NCBI GenBank assembly: GCA_028565635.1
Contig: JAOXYB010096271.1
Coordinates: 1-18,816 of the forward strand
DNA: 18,816 nucleotides
Origin: Phoronis ovalis
Taxonomy: Eukaryota; Phoronida; Phoronidae
Direction of reading: 5' to 3'
This document shows positions 18,601 to 18,816 of the stretch, in pieces (positions within the stretch are counted from its first letter, which is position 1; every line of letters begins with the position of its first letter). A program made the translations under genes and the position numbers. The notes beneath the pieces were generated by a model that did not search any database, was not told where the DNA came from, and worked only from the letters and a program-made list of their open reading frames with translations.

Positions 18601-18816
18601 TAACTGTGATGAGGAGTTAGCTAAAGACCAGGAAGACAAGAAAGAGGGGGTGGTGCAAAACGTTTAGTACATCATGCTGATAATTATAACGAAACAGCAA
18701 AACAAAAAGCTTTCAGAAGAATTGGAACATATTTTACCGTTACAGCAGGTGTTATATGCTGGATCATAAACTTTTCTTCTGCAGACTTTCTGATGAAACC
18801 CTACCACCATTCCATT
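15379..18816 (-). CDS. Galaxin-like dicysteine-repeat protein with C-terminal NTR-like region, six exons, 5' end off the window
   Basis: Exons 18816-18738 (partial), 18528-18427, 17823-17450, 16947-16817, 16324-16227 and 15677-15379 join with matching phases (1, 1, 0, 2, 1), giving 1083 nt, 360 residues and TAA. Eleven Cys-Cys pairs occur, mostly as x-C-C-G/N/D with ~12-18 residues between, for example VYDPAYNTCCNG and NLCCGDKELY. This is the signature of galaxins, secreted matrix proteins first described from coral skeleton and found in other invertebrates. After the repeats comes a segment with spaced single cysteines resembling a netrin-type domain: ICTFVNGTVIYATVKK, then ACNSDIFAEGSKLIVL and DIVLTWS. 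Extracellular location and disulphide bonding of the pairs are inferred from the family; a signal peptide would be beyond the window. A role in shell or matrix formation is possible but not shown. RKRR in the last exon could be a convertase site. Confidence 0.85.
16227..16324 (-). CDS. Galaxin-like gene, exon linking repeats to the NTR-like region
   Basis: Acceptor ATTTTCTGTTTTTAG enters in the required phase, completing GAG before CVMDSIVPKHC. Contains three cysteines and two possible N-glycosylation sites (NVT, NGT). Ends AACAG|GTATGA in phase 1. The following 549-bp intron shows nothing recognisable. Confidence 0.78.
16817..16947 (-). CDS. Galaxin-like gene, last dicysteine exon
   Basis: Acceptor TTATTATTGTTACAG, phase 0. 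Encodes VCHENLVVHKDMMCGNDLRY and then LQCCGSQSMDPQKY. The single cysteine in MMCGN stands where a pair would be expected, so one partner may be lost. Ends ATGA|GTATGT in phase 2. The next intron is 492 bp and shows nothing recognisable. Confidence 0.8.
17450..17823 (-). CDS. Galaxin-like gene, main repeat exon with seven Cys-Cys pairs
   Basis: Acceptor TTTCACTTTTTTAG, donor TAT|GTAAGT. In order it encodes DLCCGN, STCCGT, SICCGD, TGCCVR, KTCCRG, KFCCDG and TRCCNT, then a linker ending YDPNEY. Spacing between pairs is irregular (about 10-23 residues), typical of galaxins. It is the longest exon of the gene. Forward-strand open stretches over it are shadows. The following 502-bp intron (16948-17449) shows nothing else. 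Confidence 0.88.
18427..18528 (-). CDS. Galaxin-like gene, exon with two dicysteine motifs
   Basis: The acceptor TGATGTATTGTAG has only a weak pyrimidine tract, but its phase matches the preceding exon and yields CCN-G-N-L-Y. Encodes NLCCGDKELY and QCCGT. Ends AACAG|GTTAGT in phase 1. The next intron (17824-18426, 603 bp) holds nothing recognisable. Confidence 0.75.
18738..18816 (-). CDS. Galaxin-like gene, partial exon at the window edge
   Basis: Read leftward from the edge in frame as NGMVVGFHQKVC then RRKVYDPAYNTCCN, the galaxin repeat pattern. Ends AACG|GTAAAA at 18737, leaving one base of a glycine codon. The exon continues off the right side, so its true start is unknown. The following intron is 209 bp. 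Confidence 0.75.

Noticed and set aside
18368-18667. Forward open stretch of 99 codons
   Set aside because: Overlaps the dicysteine exon at 18427-18528 on the opposite strand; the reverse model has matching splice phases and galaxin motifs.

Overview
This window looks like nuclear DNA from an invertebrate animal. It is AT-rich, the genes are broken by short GT-AG introns, the non-coding DNA carries microsatellites and degenerate ~30-bp repeat arrays, and there are no bacterial operons or Shine-Dalgarno sites. A galaxin-like dicysteine-repeat gene beside a rhodopsin-type neuropeptide-like receptor would suit a mollusc or another lophotrochozoan, but the phylum is inference; the sequence itself only shows 'metazoan-like'.

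I reconstructed three protein genes by joining open segments at splice sites whose reading phases agree. (1) On the + strand, 3247-9134, four exons encode a ~909-residue, cysteine-free, mostly low-complexity protein of unknown function, with a basic N-terminus and three and a half perfectly spaced 21-residue repeats. (2) On the - strand, 12932-10802, three exons encode a complete 382-residue class A (rhodopsin-like) seven-helix receptor. It has the disulphide cysteines, an intact DRY motif and a W-C-P motif in helix 6, but isoleucine in place of the near-invariant proline of NPxxY in helix 7. (3) On the - strand, 18816-15379, six exons encode the C-terminal 360 residues of a secreted-type galaxin-like protein with eleven Cys-Cys pairs, followed by a segment resembling a netrin-type (NTR) fold. 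Its 5' end, including any signal peptide, lies beyond the right edge.

Layout: 1-3246 is non-coding upstream DNA with two matching clusters of a ~30-bp GGGGTCAT repeat; 3247-9134 is the disordered-protein gene, whose third intron holds a ~33-bp CGTTTAGGGG array; 9135-10801 holds the convergent 3' flanks of genes 1 and 2, with AT microsatellite and AGCTG-containing degenerate repeats; 10802-12932 is the receptor, with a 36-bp-arm hairpin in its second intron; 12933-15378 is the intergenic/upstream region of the receptor, with small tandem duplications and an octamer motif; 15279-18816 is the galaxin-like gene with a near-consensus CTCF-type motif in its 3' untranslated region.

The three genes show no evident functional link. 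Genes 2 and 3 run in the same direction and gene 1 converges on gene 2. Nothing in the sequence suggests a prokaryotic-style system, CRISPR array, rRNA or tRNA. All gene models rest on reading splice sites by eye, without transcript evidence.
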